NCBI GenBank assembly: GCA_046329575.1
Contig: JAXLUJ010000007.1
Coordinates: forward strand, 206,705 to 270,704
DNA from: UBA1941 sp046329575
Lineage (GTDB): Bacteria > Bacteroidota > Bacteroidia > Chitinophagales > LD1
Length of the DNA stretch: 64,000 bases
Direction of reading: 5' to 3'
A program made the translations under genes and the position numbers. The notes beneath the pieces are model-generated. The model did not search any database. It worked only from the letters and a program-made list of their open reading frames with translations, and was not told where the DNA came from. This document shows positions 18,893 through 28,150 of this stretch, one piece after another; positions within the stretch are counted from its first letter, which is position 1, and every line of letters starts with the position of its first letter.

Positions 18893-19942
18893 ATGAAAAC
18901 CAAACTACTTCTTCCTGCTACCATGGTGTTGCTGCTTTTTTCCTGTAACCAAAACGCCGAACATCAAAACAGCGCTGCCGCCCCTCCAAAATCTATGGTG
19001 ATGAATACAGGGCTTATCAAAAAAGCGAATGAAGTTTTTCAGCCATTGCCGAAAGTGGCGGAAAGTGCTGAAAACCCCATTACCGATGCCAAAGTAGCAT
19101 TGGGCAAAGCGCTTTATTACGAAACCAAATTGTCGTTGAAAGGCAACAATTCCTGCAATTCGTGCCACAACCTTAAAACTTATGGCGTTGATAATTTACC
19201 TACATCCAAAGGCGACAACAGTGGTTTCGGAAAAAGAAATTCGCCAACTGTTCTGAATGCAGCTTTGCATGCCTTTCAGTTTTGGGATGGCCGCGCCAAA
19301 GATGTGGAGGAACAGGCGGGCGGGCCCATTCTGAACCCGGTAGAAATGGCTATGCATACCGAAGTAGATGTAGAAAAACGGTTGGGAAGTGATGAACGTT
19401 ATGTGCAGTTGTTTAAGGCCGCTTTTCCCAACGATAAGCAACCCATATCGTATGCCAATTTGCGAAAAGCTATTGGTGCATTTGAACGCACACTGCTTAC
19501 GCCGTCGCCTTTCGACGATTTTCTGCAAGGCAATAGCGATGCGCTTTCTACTCAACAGCAAGCGGGCTTGCAAGACTTTATGGATGCGGGCTGCACTACC
19601 TGCCATAGCGGTGTAAGTGTTGGCGGCACGATGTTCCAGAAGTTTGGAACAAATGCCGATTATCACACTTTTACGCATAGCAAAGCTACTGATGAAGGGC
19701 GTAAAGAGGTAACCAAAGATGAAGCCGATAAAAATATGTTCAAAGTATGTGGGTTGCGCAATGTGGCCAAAACGCAGCCTTACTTTCATGATGGTAGCGT
19801 GAGCAGTTTGCAGGAGGCCATTAAAATTATGGGCAAGGCCGAGTTGAACAAAGATCTTACTGACGAGCAAGTAAAAAACATTGAAGCATTCTTAAATTCC
19901 CTTACTGGCGAAGTGCCGAAAAGCGCAATTAAGGAGGAATGA
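18893..19942 (+). CDS. Di-haem cytochrome c peroxidase (MauG/CcpA family) lipoprotein
   Basis: 349 residues from the ATG at 18893, which gives a lipoprotein signal (LLLFSC, Cys18); the longer open frame adds 19 residues with no signal character. Two haem c sites are present: CNSCH (88-92) and CTTCH (234-238). Other family segments are LGKALYYETKLS, FWDGRAKDVEEQA, and a late Met-containing region with FHDGSV. It should reduce hydrogen peroxide in the periplasm using electrons from cytochromes. It follows the metal efflux operon by about 140 bp and may be separate. Confidence in family is high, in substrate moderate. Confidence 0.93.
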   Translation: MKTKLLLPATMVLLLFSCNQNAEHQNSAAAPPKSMVMNTGLIKKANEVFQPLPKVAESAENPITDAKVALGKALYYETKLSLKGNNSCNSCHNLKTYGVDNLPTSKGDNSGFGKRNSPTVLNAALHAFQFWDGRAKDVEEQAGGPILNPVEMAMHTEVDVEKRLGSDERYVQLFKAAFPNDKQPISYANLRKAIGAFERTLLTPSPFDDFLQGNSDALSTQQQAGLQDFMDAGCTTCHSGVSVGGTMFQKFGTNADYHTFTHSKATDEGRKEVTKDEADKNMFKVCGLRNVAKTQPYFHDGSVSSLQEAIKIMGKAELNKDLTDEQVKNIEAFLNSLTGEVPKSAIKEE

Positions 19943-20376
19943 ACAAATCGGACTGATTTGGGGATTTGAGAATGTGCTGATTTGAAGATGAGGGCTAAAT
20001 GAACAATGTGGGACGATTTGGAGATTTGGGAATTTGATGATTTGAAGATGAAAGTTCAGGATTTCTTCGTCCCCCAAAATGCCCATTCGTCCAAAACCCT
20101 CTGACATTTCCCAGTTTTGCTCACGTCTGGTTTTATCCGCAAAGAACGAAGGAACGATTTGGGGATTTGGGAATTTGATGATTTGAAGATAAAAGTTCAG
20201 GATTTCTTCGTCCCCCAAAATGTCCATTCGTCCAAAACCCTCTGACGATTCCAAATTTTCCTCGCGTTCCGTTTATAACCGCAGAGGACGCAAAGGCATC
20301 GCAAAGAACGAAGGAACGATTTGGGATTTGAAGAAAGCTGCTTGGAATTGTCTTCGTCCCAATCGTCCCCATTGCC
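19940..20376 (+). repeat. Array of dispersed intergenic repeat, family 1 (three to four units)
   Basis: Two near-identical units of about 96 bp start at about 20011 and 20151 (period 141 bp). Each runs GATTTGGxGATTTGGGAATTTG, GATTTGAAGAT(G/A)AAAGTTC, AGGATTTCTTCGTCCCCC, AAAATGxCCATTCGTCC and AAAACCCTCTGAC. A truncated unit precedes them (about 19951-19990) and a shortened one follows (about 20315-20376). Between units is diverged sequence including a second repeated word, CGCAAAGAACGAAGGAACGATTTGG. Related copies are at 259-361 and 26208-26352. No convincing genes lie in the stretch between 19943 and 20459; open frames in it only translate the repeat. Confidence 0.85.
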
Positions 20377-20459
20377 AGCCCCTTCTCTTCTAACTCTCCA
20401 TCTTAATTTTTTACTTATTATGTCTTAAATTTTACCTTTCCCTAACAAACTACAAACCC

Positions 20460-20861
20460 ATGGAAATAGTGCTTCATTTTTTTAAATACTTTCTGAAGCT
20501 GATCATGAAAATAGAAATGGCCTTATCGAACAACAAAACGAATTACCTTATGGCCACACCGGAAGTTTTTACAAAAATGCAAACCGACCGCATTTTGATG
20601 ACGTGGCATGTATTCCCGTCGTTAGTGGTTTCACTATTGTTCAGCATTAAAGTGCTCCCTGAAATTTGGAACACCTTTGCCGTGGAGCTGGAAAGCAATA
20701 ATACCCTGTTTTTAGTACCTGCCATCTTGCTGGCATTTGTACCGCTTTCCCTTATCAATGGATTTTTAATAGAAAGTTATCTCACCCGTTTCAAACCAGC
20801 CTATCGTGAGTTTAAGGAATCGCAAAAAGACGCGAATCCCTTTTCACCAAATTCATTTTGA
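20460..20861 (+). CDS. Small membrane protein of unknown function
   Basis: 133 residues from the ATG at 20460, or 114 from the ATG at 20517, which is an equally good start. Two membrane helices are predicted at about 55-75 and 85-110 of the longer form, followed by a short polar tail. I do not recognise a family. It lies 27 bp before another small membrane protein on the same strand, so the two may be co-transcribed. Confidence 0.55.
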   Translation: MEIVLHFFKYFLKLIMKIEMALSNNKTNYLMATPEVFTKMQTDRILMTWHVFPSLVVSLLFSIKVLPEIWNTFAVELESNNTLFLVPAILLAFVPLSLINGFLIESYLTRFKPAYREFKESQKDANPFSPNSF

Positions 20862-20888
20862 ATAAAAATGGGCTGATTGTACTAAGGC

Positions 20889-21200
20889 ATGAAATCAATA
20901 AACCGGCTTTATTTTCTGGCTTTTGGTGCATATGTTTTTCCGCTGCTGGCGCTGGGACTGTTTCTGGTTGATCAATTTTGGGTGCAAAAAACAGAAATGC
21001 TTTTTTGGTTGATTTTTCTGGTGAGTTTGGTGCCTTGCGGATTGTTCGGCATGGTGATAAGCTTGATAGCGCTGCTTAGAGCAATAAAGCGAAAGGAACG
21101 AATGAACACTGTGATCGGTATTATAGGGTTAGCCGGAGGTTTGCTGCCTATTGCCGGAGGCATATTCGGTTATTTATTGCTTTATGTGGTGTTGAAATAA
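20889..21200 (+). CDS. Small membrane protein, three helices
   Basis: 103 residues with three predicted membrane helices (about 8-28, 36-60 and 75-98) joined by a short basic loop (AIKRKERMN). No family recognised. Its stop codon abuts the end of the oppositely oriented oxidoreductase gene, so the two genes converge with no spacer. Confidence 0.55.
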   Translation: MKSINRLYFLAFGAYVFPLLALGLFLVDQFWVQKTEMLFWLIFLVSLVPCGLFGMVISLIALLRAIKRKERMNTVIGIIGLAGGLLPIAGGIFGYLLLYVVLK

Positions 21201-21821
21201 TTATCCGCGCCTTACGAGCCGGAACGCTATATCTCTGCCTTCGCCCTGCATAATGGCGAGGTTGATCCAGCAAAGCGCCAGCTTTTCCAACAATTCCACT
21301 TTATCGCTTTTCCCAAAATTAATACAACTGCCAAAACCAGCATCCAGCGCCAGTTCCAGCGCTACGGCTTTGGCCTTTTCACTATCGCCTGCCATAAACA
21401 TATCAATGCCTTTGCCGTTGTAAACAGGTTGAAGCATGTTTTCAAAACCCGTGGTGTTAAAGCATTTCACCACTTCGGCTTTGGTGGTTGCTGCAACAAA
21501 ATGATATACGGTTTTGTAAGGCTCGGGTGATTTGGCAATAGCGTTGGTGGCATCTATCACAACTTTGCCATTTAAATCGCCCCATTGTTGCGCCAGGTCA
21601 AGTACCGCAACAGCTGGCGTGGCAATCAGAATCACCTGGCTTTGCCTCACTGCATTTTCAACTGAAGTAAAATGATGCTCACCAATAATTTGCGCCAGCT
21701 TAATGTTCTTTTCGCTCAGCGGAAATTTTGCGCCTATGCAAACCGTATGTCCGGCTTTGATCCACCGCTGCGCCAATGCGCCGCCAACATTTCCTGAACC
21801 TAAAATGGCAATAGTTTGCAT
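21201..21821 (-). CDS. NAD(P)-binding oxidoreductase, F420-dependent NADP reductase-like
   Basis: 206 residues starting at the ATG at 21819-21821. The Rossmann nucleotide-binding motif ILGSGNVGGALAQRW begins at residue 4, so the 11 extra codons of the open frame are not needed. Conserved family segments are VILIATPAVAVLDL and VVIDATNAIA. The fold matches the NADPH-dependent F420 reductase/ProC-like group; members in organisms without F420 are uncharacterised oxidoreductases. A -7-like box (TATTTTTG) 16 nt upstream supports the shorter start. Confidence 0.85.
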   Translation of the reverse strand: MQTIAILGSGNVGGALAQRWIKAGHTVCIGAKFPLSEKNIKLAQIIGEHHFTSVENAVRQSQVILIATPAVAVLDLAQQWGDLNGKVVIDATNAIAKSPEPYKTVYHFVAATTKAEVVKCFNTTGFENMLQPVYNGKGIDMFMAGDSEKAKAVALELALDAGFGSCINFGKSDKVELLEKLALCWINLAIMQGEGRDIAFRLVRRG

Positions 21822-21836
21822 TCTCTGATTTTCAAA

Positions 21837-21844
21837 CAAAAATA
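21837..21844 (-). promoter_or_regulatory. Bacteroidota -7 box for the oxidoreductase gene
   Basis: On the minus strand the sequence is TATTTTTG, a full match to the TAnnTTTG box of Bacteroidota housekeeping promoters, 16 nt before the chosen ATG. I see no clear -33 TTTG at the ideal distance, so it is a moderate call. Confidence 0.45.
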
Positions 21845-21872
21845 AATTTTGCACGAAAATCGGAAGCGCACC

Positions 21873-23336
21873 TTACTTAATCAACCGAACGGCTTTTGTA
21901 TTGTTACCTGATTGGAACATTAATACGTAACAGCCGGAATGGAGGTCGCTCAAATCAGCCAATTCTTTATGTTCACCTGATGAAAGTACTTCTTCGGAAT
22001 TTTTCCGCTTCACTATTCTTCCTGCCATATCGGAAATTTCCCAACTTACTTTAGCCGGTTGCTCCAGTGTGAAATTTACTTGAACCATGTTGTTTACGGG
22101 ATTCGGAAACACCTCCAATTTTAACGCATCGGGATAATTGCTTGAAATCCCCAATGCCACGCTATCACCAAAACGATCAACAAACATCAGGCGGTCACTA
22201 AGATAGTTCCACTGACCGGAGATCAGGATTTTGCCATCCGGGGTTTGCAATACGTCAAAAGTGAGGTCGGGGCTGGCATCTGGTTTATACAGCACTACTC
22301 CATTGTTTCCAAAAGAAGGATCTAAATTTCCTATGGTATTCAATCGGCCAATGTACAGGGCATTGTCGGTGCTAACCCGGTCGGCAAAAATCAACGTGCC
22401 ATCTGAATTCAAATGTATTACCGGCTTAAATGTTCCGTTACAATCGGGAAAAGCAAATGCTGAATTATTGGAATAGGTGCTGCTACTGGTGCCATCTGCT
22501 TTTAATTTTCCGGCCATCACGCCATTTCCCATTTGCATAGAATAATAAGTTTCACCAACCATACTGCTTTCCAGATCGTAAATACAAGTGGGTTGTGCCG
22601 CCAGATATTCATAAATCCCGTTGGAATTAAATGTAGAATCAATGGGAAGGTTGTTTCCGTATCCTACGAACGCCCGCATTAAACCTACGGTATTATTATG
22701 CATTCCGCCTACTACGATTCGTAAGGGAGCGCTGGATTGCGTAATGCTATAGAAACCATCGGTAACCGAGGTGTTGGTGGAAGAACAATCTGCCGGAATA
22801 TAAGTGTTTAATGTACGAAGTACACCCACGAAGCCATCGTCGCCAGTGCCTGTATTTTGAACTCCGCACATCCAGATGGCGTAGCTTGGATCGTTGGTGT
22901 AAAAATCATAAACCGCACCGGTACCAAGTGCATTGAAAATGAATTGCCCGTCTGATGCAGCACCATACGTTGAATCAGGTGTTCCGTTGTTTTTTAGAAT
23001 GATTAACGCCGGAATGTTACTGATTGAACCGGCAACGATCAAACCGCTGCCGAATGAGTCAATTTTGTTGAAAACGGCTGCGGCCATCTTAAACCGTCCG
23101 TTTACTCCAAATGTACTGTCGATAGTTCCATTGTTATTTAGACGATACACCGCATTCGAACCACAAACCATCAGTTGGCCATTTTGCAGAAGCGCCATTG
23201 AATTTCCATTCTGCTCCAAATTAGGCGTTTGCCAATGTCCGGTACCGTTGAATGTAAAATCAGAGATCATGGGTTGCGCGTTCACACCCAAAACCAGGAA
23301 CAAGAAAAAGGCGATGAGGTAGCAGCAGTTTTTCAT
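21873..23336 (-). CDS. Secreted delta-60 repeat protein with type A T9SS sorting domain
   Basis: 487 residues with a signal peptide ending near VNAQ (20). The body has delta-60-like repeats (NGTIDSTFGVNG, IGNLDPSFGNNG, NNGTPDSTYG) that form a beta-propeller. The last 75 residues are a type A sorting domain, with VFPNPVNNMVQVNF, DMAGRIVKR and a final KAVRLIK strand. It should be exported by T9SS and held on the surface. Binding partner unknown. Confidence 0.9.
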   Translation of the reverse strand: MKNCCYLIAFFLFLVLGVNAQPMISDFTFNGTGHWQTPNLEQNGNSMALLQNGQLMVCGSNAVYRLNNNGTIDSTFGVNGRFKMAAAVFNKIDSFGSGLIVAGSISNIPALIILKNNGTPDSTYGAASDGQFIFNALGTGAVYDFYTNDPSYAIWMCGVQNTGTGDDGFVGVLRTLNTYIPADCSSTNTSVTDGFYSITQSSAPLRIVVGGMHNNTVGLMRAFVGYGNNLPIDSTFNSNGIYEYLAAQPTCIYDLESSMVGETYYSMQMGNGVMAGKLKADGTSSSTYSNNSAFAFPDCNGTFKPVIHLNSDGTLIFADRVSTDNALYIGRLNTIGNLDPSFGNNGVVLYKPDASPDLTFDVLQTPDGKILISGQWNYLSDRLMFVDRFGDSVALGISSNYPDALKLEVFPNPVNNMVQVNFTLEQPAKVSWEISDMAGRIVKRKNSEEVLSSGEHKELADLSDLHSGCYVLMFQSGNNTKAVRLIK

Positions 23337-23384
23337 AAGTGTTTTTTGTTATATAAATGGAATTCTAATGTAACAAAATTTGTA

Positions 23385-24460
23385 TTGCAAAGAATTTCAA
23401 TATATTTTGAAAACCCATTCACCTTGGCTGATGATGATTTTCAGGAACGAAACGGAAGTGTTTATAGACGACCAAACAAGAAGCTAATCGCAAACGCTTT
23501 GATGCTGTTACTACCAGCGGCTATTATGAAAGTTATTTTCTGCGAGCCAATCATCCCAACCGACCGTTGGCGTTTTGGTTTCGCTACACAATTTTCTGCC
23601 CTAAAAATCAACCCGAAAGAAATCTGGCAGAAGTTTGGGCTATTCTTTTTGATGGCGAAAGGCAAATTCATATAGCGGTGAAAAAGGAATATCCGCTTTC
23701 CATTTCTTCATTTGCCGATAGCTCATTTCAAATAAATATTGGAGAGAATATATTGAACGATTCGCTATTGCGGGGAACGATTAGCAGCGGTGTGAATGAA
23801 GTGAAATGGAACTTAGAGTATCGCGGTGATGAACCGCCGTTGGCTGTACTTCCCGAACAATGGTACAAAGGTGGTTTCCCAAAAGCAAAATTAGTGGTGA
23901 GCCTTCCTCTGGCCGTTTTCAATGGAACAATAAATGTAAACGGAACACGGCTTGATATTCAGGATTGGTGTGGCAGTCAGAACCACAACTGGGGCCCCCG
24001 TCATACCGATCATTATGCCTGGGGCCAGGTGGCGGGTTTTGATTCCCATCCCGAAAGTTTTTTTGAGGTGGCCACCGCGCGTATGAAAATGGGTCAGTTT
24101 TGGACGCCCTTTCTAACCCTTATGGTACTACGCCACAACGGACGGGAATATCGGTTAAACACCCCATGGCCATCACTTTTGGCGAAGGCGGCATTTGGCT
24201 ACTTTCACTGGCATTTCAGCTCGAAGGCAAACGGTGTTCAAATAGAAGGAACGATACGCGCCGGAAAAGAAGCGTTTAGTTGCTTGAACTACTATAATCC
24301 TCCCGGCGGCAGCAAATTTTGTTTGAATACGAAAATCGCTTCCTGTAGTTTAAAACTAACTTATGCCGATGGTACCACGGAGGTGCTGGACACCAACCAT
24401 CGCGCTGCGTTTGAAATATTAACTGATGATGCTTCGCATGGATTAACAATAGCAACATGA
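23385..24460 (+). pseudogene. AttH/CrtC-like lipocalin-fold protein, probably frameshifted
   Basis: From about 23470 to the stop the frame encodes a protein of about 330 residues with the AttH/carotenoid-hydratase-like signature QNHNWGPRHTDHYAWGQV and the usual FRYTIF and LFDGER segments. The matching N-terminus (ENPFTLADDDFQERNGSVYRR) is in a different frame just upstream, ending near 23480. The two halves join if one base is restored within about 23475-23487. No ATG start exists; TTG at 23385 is the best candidate. Either a disabled gene or a sequence error. An intact downstream-only start (TTG at 23567) would lose about 60 family residues. Confidence 0.6.
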
Positions 24461-24525
24461 AAGAAAAAGAGAGATGAGCGCAGAGAAATCAAAGATCGGA
24501 ATGGAACACGGAGCGAATACGTTGG

Positions 24526-25050
24526 CTAGCTTTTGATTTTGCGTTCAATCCTTCGCTTCTGCGATTCGTGATGGCGGAAGTGCATGTTGCAAAGCGCTAT
24601 CCACTCGGCAGCGTTCAAATAGCCAAGAAACGGGTGACGAGTGCGTTCATCCGGGTCGTAACCCGGTAAACGATCGATATAGGCATTGCTGAGCGAACGC
24701 ACTTCCTCCAGTTTCGAAATGAGGTATTCCTTACTTTCAGGCATTTTGGGTTCCACAGCTACCGAATTGGGCATTTTAATTTTTACGGTAGGCATTTTGC
24801 CAAACAAAAAAACCAGCACGCCAATCCAGTTTTTGCTTTTGCCACGCACGGTGTTATCCTTCTGCAAACACCTTTCAGCATTTTTAAAGAAGAAGCCTTT
24901 AGCGCTCATCCACAAATGAATATACACCTGACCCAACGCCCAGCCGGTATCCGGTCGATGTGTTAATTGCTCCATGGAAAATCGGTCGAGGTCGGCAAGG
25001 TACTCATCAATCACCCGGTTGGTTTTTTTACGAAGTTCCGTAGCATTCAT
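24526..25050 (-). CDS. DinB-like (DfsB) four-helix protein
   Basis: 174 residues, all-helical, with the DinB/YfiT-type layout. A His in YIHLW (about 46) and the pair HFRHHESQ (about 158-165) are at positions where these proteins bind a metal, and the NAAEWIALCNMHFRHH segment is typical of the family's last helix. The family includes thiol-dependent transferases and many uncharacterised stress proteins. No gene around it points to a substrate. Confidence 0.75.
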   Translation of the reverse strand: MNATELRKKTNRVIDEYLADLDRFSMEQLTHRPDTGWALGQVYIHLWMSAKGFFFKNAERCLQKDNTVRGKSKNWIGVLVFLFGKMPTVKIKMPNSVAVEPKMPESKEYLISKLEEVRSLSNAYIDRLPGYDPDERTRHPFLGYLNAAEWIALCNMHFRHHESQKRRIERKIKS

Positions 25051-25140
25051 ACGGCAAGAATAGGCGATTTTCTTGCGATTTAAAGCTGCGGTTTGCTGCC
25101 TAAGCGATTCTTTTTATCTTCCATTTCTGAAATTCAGGGT

Positions 25141-26169
25141 ATGAAAAAGTGGTGTACTTTTTTGTTGATGGCAGTAACGCTGGGCGGATTTGCGCAGGAT
25201 GTGCATTTTTCGCAATACTGGGCAGCGCCTGTAGCCATCAATCCTGCACAAACCGGAAAGTTTAACGGCGTGGTGCGCGGCACTTTCAATTACCGCAATC
25301 AATGGTTTCTTATTCCTACTCAAAACTCAGTAGCGCCCTATCAAACCTATCAGGCTTCGGTAGATGCCCCTATAACCAGCGATCGGTTGGGCAATAATAA
25401 ATTTGGTGTGGGTTTGATGTTCTTTAACGACAAGGCCGGCGATGGCGCGCTCACTACCAACTACGCCATGGTTTCAGCTTCGTACCATCAAAGCCTCGAT
25501 CGCTACGGATTGTGGCATTTATCGTTCGGTTTGCAAGGCGGTGTAGCTGTAAAGCGGGTAAACATTTCCGACCTCATTTTCGAATCGCAACTGGATGGTT
25601 TTGGCTGGAACAAAAATCTGAACAATGGCGAAAGCACTTTTCAGAACAAGGCCATTGTTTATCCTGATGTGAATTTGGGTGCTCTGTTATCGGCGCATCC
25701 CAAAGATCGCTTCGGATTTAATTTCGGATTTGCCGTTCATCACGTGGCGCAACCCAAAGAACATTTTCTTACCAACGATCAGGAAACCTACTTGCACCGC
25801 CGGTTTGTGGCCCATGGCGGATTGGAATTTAACGCGGGTTATGATAAGGAATGGACCATCGCTCCTACGTTTCTGGTGATGGTGCAGGCTCAGGCACAAC
25901 AATACAATGTGGGCATAGGCGTGAACTATCAGGCCAATGATAACATCGGCATCTTTGGCGGCGGTTTCTATCGCGTTGGTGATGCGGCTATTGTGAACCT
26001 GGGCGTTGATGTGTACAATGCACGAATTGGCGTGAGTTACGACATTAACCATAGCGGATTACGCGGGGCTTCGCGGTCGCAAGGGGCGATGGAAGTATCG
26101 GTAGTGTACACCTTCAAGAAACAGCGCGATCAGGACGTGGACTACCCAAGCTATTGTCCGAAGTTTTAA
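25141..26169 (+). CDS. Type IX secretion system membrane protein PorP/SprF
   Basis: 342 residues from the ATG at 25141, which gives a signal peptide ending at GGFAQ; the longer open frame adds 16 residues without signal character. The opening DVHFSQYWAAPVAINPAQTG and the beta-barrel body with FGVGLMFFNDKAGDGALT are the standard PorP/SprF sequence. These outer-membrane barrels anchor or guide type B sorting-domain proteins such as SprB. It is not next to a type B cargo gene; the nearest in the window is at 3415-5088. Confidence 0.93.
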   Translation: MKKWCTFLLMAVTLGGFAQDVHFSQYWAAPVAINPAQTGKFNGVVRGTFNYRNQWFLIPTQNSVAPYQTYQASVDAPITSDRLGNNKFGVGLMFFNDKAGDGALTTNYAMVSASYHQSLDRYGLWHLSFGLQGGVAVKRVNISDLIFESQLDGFGWNKNLNNGESTFQNKAIVYPDVNLGALLSAHPKDRFGFNFGFAVHHVAQPKEHFLTNDQETYLHRRFVAHGGLEFNAGYDKEWTIAPTFLVMVQAQAQQYNVGIGVNYQANDNIGIFGGGFYRVGDAAIVNLGVDVYNARIGVSYDINHSGLRGASRSQGAMEVSVVYTFKKQRDQDVDYPSYCPKF

Positions 26170-26207
26170 GTAATAAGCGGAGTGGAACGAAAAACTCCTC
26201 TAAGCGC

Positions 26208-26352
26208 CATCTTCAAACCCCAAATCGCTCTTCATTGAAAGACAATTAGGACGAAAGAGACAATTGGGACGAACATAACTCTGAGCATTCATTATCAAAT
26301 CATCAAATTCTCAAATCCCCAAATCGCCCTCCATTGTTCATTGTTCATTGTA
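26208..26352 (+). repeat. Dispersed intergenic repeat, family 1, degenerate
   Basis: AT-rich sequence with CAAATCATCAAATTCTCAAATCC, CCCAAATCGCCCTCCATTG and repeated GGACGAA words, which are reverse-complement pieces of the ATTTG-rich array at 19940-20376. It lies between the stop of the PorP/SprF gene and the convergent DUF3089 gene. Confidence 0.6.
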
Positions 26353-26374
26353 AATTGTGAATTGTGAATTAAGC

Positions 26375-27358
26375 TCAGTTTCCCTGACTTCGGAAATAAT
26401 TCACTCTTCGGTTAACATCCTCGCGTATATCCATCCAAAACAAATTGATGTCGCCGATATGAAGATTATCGAACTTCTTAGCCATCGGATAATCAATTTT
26501 CGCCCAAAGAATGCCCTGATGAATACCAGTGGCCACGCGGTTTTTCAATAATCGGTTGAATTTGAAAAGCACCATACCTTTGCTTTGCTTGTCGGGCACC
26601 ACGGTCGTGTCTATCGTCCAACTCACCGGATTTACGCAAATCGCGTCTTTGTAAAAAGTATGTAAGCCTTCCGGCTCGAAACCGGTACGATACGTACACC
26701 ACGATACAATACCGCCCAGTTGTTTCTCTTCCGCCGCCGGCTTGATGTTCTTGTAAAGATTCGCCTGAACCGGCCAGCCCACTACATAGGCACAAACCAG
26801 TTGCTTGCGCAAATTGGTAGTGTCGAAAAATTCCTGTAGCAGCCTGCGGGCATGTTTACTGCCCTGCGAGTGCGAAGCAATTACTATCGGACGGCCATGG
26901 TTGTAATGCTCCATGTAGTATAAAAACGCCCGGCGAACATCCTCGTACGCTACGTCCAACGCTTTTGCGCCTTCAGGCGCTGCCGTAAAAAAAGCCTTGA
27001 TGTTGGCCTGACGATACCGCGGGGCATAAACGCGGCAAGCGCCATTCCAGGCCGATGCCTGATAATGTATCGGCTTCGCATCTACTACCTTGTTAATGGC
27101 GGCGTCGCTTACATCGGCATTCCAATTCGTGCCGTTGCGATAAGTGGTGGGATGGATGAAAAATACATCAGCAGTCTTTGTACTATCCGAAGGCTGCGAA
27201 ACGCCATGCGGGGTTACATCGGCGGCGTCTTTTCTGAAAGGAAGAGCCGCCCAGTTTTTAGCATCGCCATAATCAGGAGCGGCCGGTGGATCAAATTTCA
27301 AATCCTGAGCAAGAGATTGTTGGGCAATGAACACCAAAAGCAACGGCCACCACTTCAT
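26375..27358 (-). CDS. DUF3089 alpha/beta-hydrolase-like exported protein
   Basis: 327 residues with a signal peptide (to about SLAQ, 18). A hydrolase core has the nucleophile-elbow-like IASHSQGSKHA at about 158-168, plus conserved FFIHPTTY and ADVSDAAIN segments of the DUF3089 family. Members are predicted serine hydrolases of unknown substrate. The gene is transcribed alone. Confidence 0.85.
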   Translation of the reverse strand: MKWWPLLLVFIAQQSLAQDLKFDPPAAPDYGDAKNWAALPFRKDAADVTPHGVSQPSDSTKTADVFFIHPTTYRNGTNWNADVSDAAINKVVDAKPIHYQASAWNGACRVYAPRYRQANIKAFFTAAPEGAKALDVAYEDVRRAFLYYMEHYNHGRPIVIASHSQGSKHARRLLQEFFDTTNLRKQLVCAYVVGWPVQANLYKNIKPAAEEKQLGGIVSWCTYRTGFEPEGLHTFYKDAICVNPVSWTIDTTVVPDKQSKGMVLFKFNRLLKNRVATGIHQGILWAKIDYPMAKKFDNLHIGDINLFWMDIREDVNRRVNYFRSQGN

Positions 27359-27465
27359 ACTACTTTTTTAGAAGCTGCAAAAAAACACAATGAAGCCCGC
27401 ATTCCGCAACGCTTTCAGAATTTTTAGAGAATTTAATCAGTAAACGCCGGAAGTACCGCCTTCAA

Positions 27466-28002
27466 TTAATTACCGCTGCTGCTGCCCTTAAATTGCTGGT
27501 CGGTATTTTTAAAAAGTACGTTGAACGTGGTCAGCGATCCGTAAATGCGCGTGATGTATTGTTGAAGATCCACCTTCTCTTCATCGGTAAGCGTTTTGTG
27601 CGAATTGATGTTTTGTTCCAGAACACGCAGCCTGTCGCGAACCATCACAATTTTGTGAAAGAACGTATCAATCGGAATCTCCTTGCTCTGCAATTCACTG
27701 CTGCCGGGTTTCATCAACAAAGTGCCGCCTGTCCATTTGCTTCCCAGTTCTACACGTTCAGAAAGATCGGCCTTGCGGTCGAGCACATTTTCCAGTGCAC
27801 TTTCAATTTCCTGCAGCGATAAAGGCACAAAATCGGATTCCGCTTTCTCTAAAACCTGAAGTTCAAACGAACGATCAATGCCCCGGGTATTATTGCCATC
27901 GCGAAACCAAATCGTATAGAACGATGCGTCCATGTCCACAATCACTCCTTTTCCAAATTTTGGGTGTTCCACCCGCGAACCAATTCCTAAATGCGCGTCC
28001 AT
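27466..28002 (-). CDS. Conserved protein with N-terminal Tudor/KOW-like segment
   Basis: 178 residues. The first 45 residues (GSRVEHPKFGKGVIVDMD) match the small SH3-like tail domain found at the end of UvrD/PcrA helicases and in related standalone proteins, which can contact RNA polymerase or nucleic acid. The remaining 130 residues are helical and polar, with coiled-coil character around 90-165, and no recognised family. Cytosolic. Function unknown; an accessory role in transcription or repair is only an inference from the N-terminal segment. Confidence 0.65.
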   Translation of the reverse strand: MDAHLGIGSRVEHPKFGKGVIVDMDASFYTIWFRDGNNTRGIDRSFELQVLEKAESDFVPLSLQEIESALENVLDRKADLSERVELGSKWTGGTLLMKPGSSELQSKEIPIDTFFHKIVMVRDRLRVLEQNINSHKTLTDEEKVDLQQYITRIYGSLTTFNVLFKNTDQQFKGSSSGN

Positions 28003-28150
28003 ACCTGATTTTAAATGCGATTATAAGCCCTAAATTCTGAAATCTGAATTTCTATTGTTTTTCCTGCGCTAAAAGAAATCGGCAATTCTGATTTTTATTT
28101 TGGCGGATGCCGCCATAATAAAATGCTAAACGATTGAAGAACCGGTTGGC

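Noticed and set aside
20133..20372. Open frames on the minus strand inside the repeat array
   Set aside because: They only translate repeat units (same peptide twice), with no sign of being genes.
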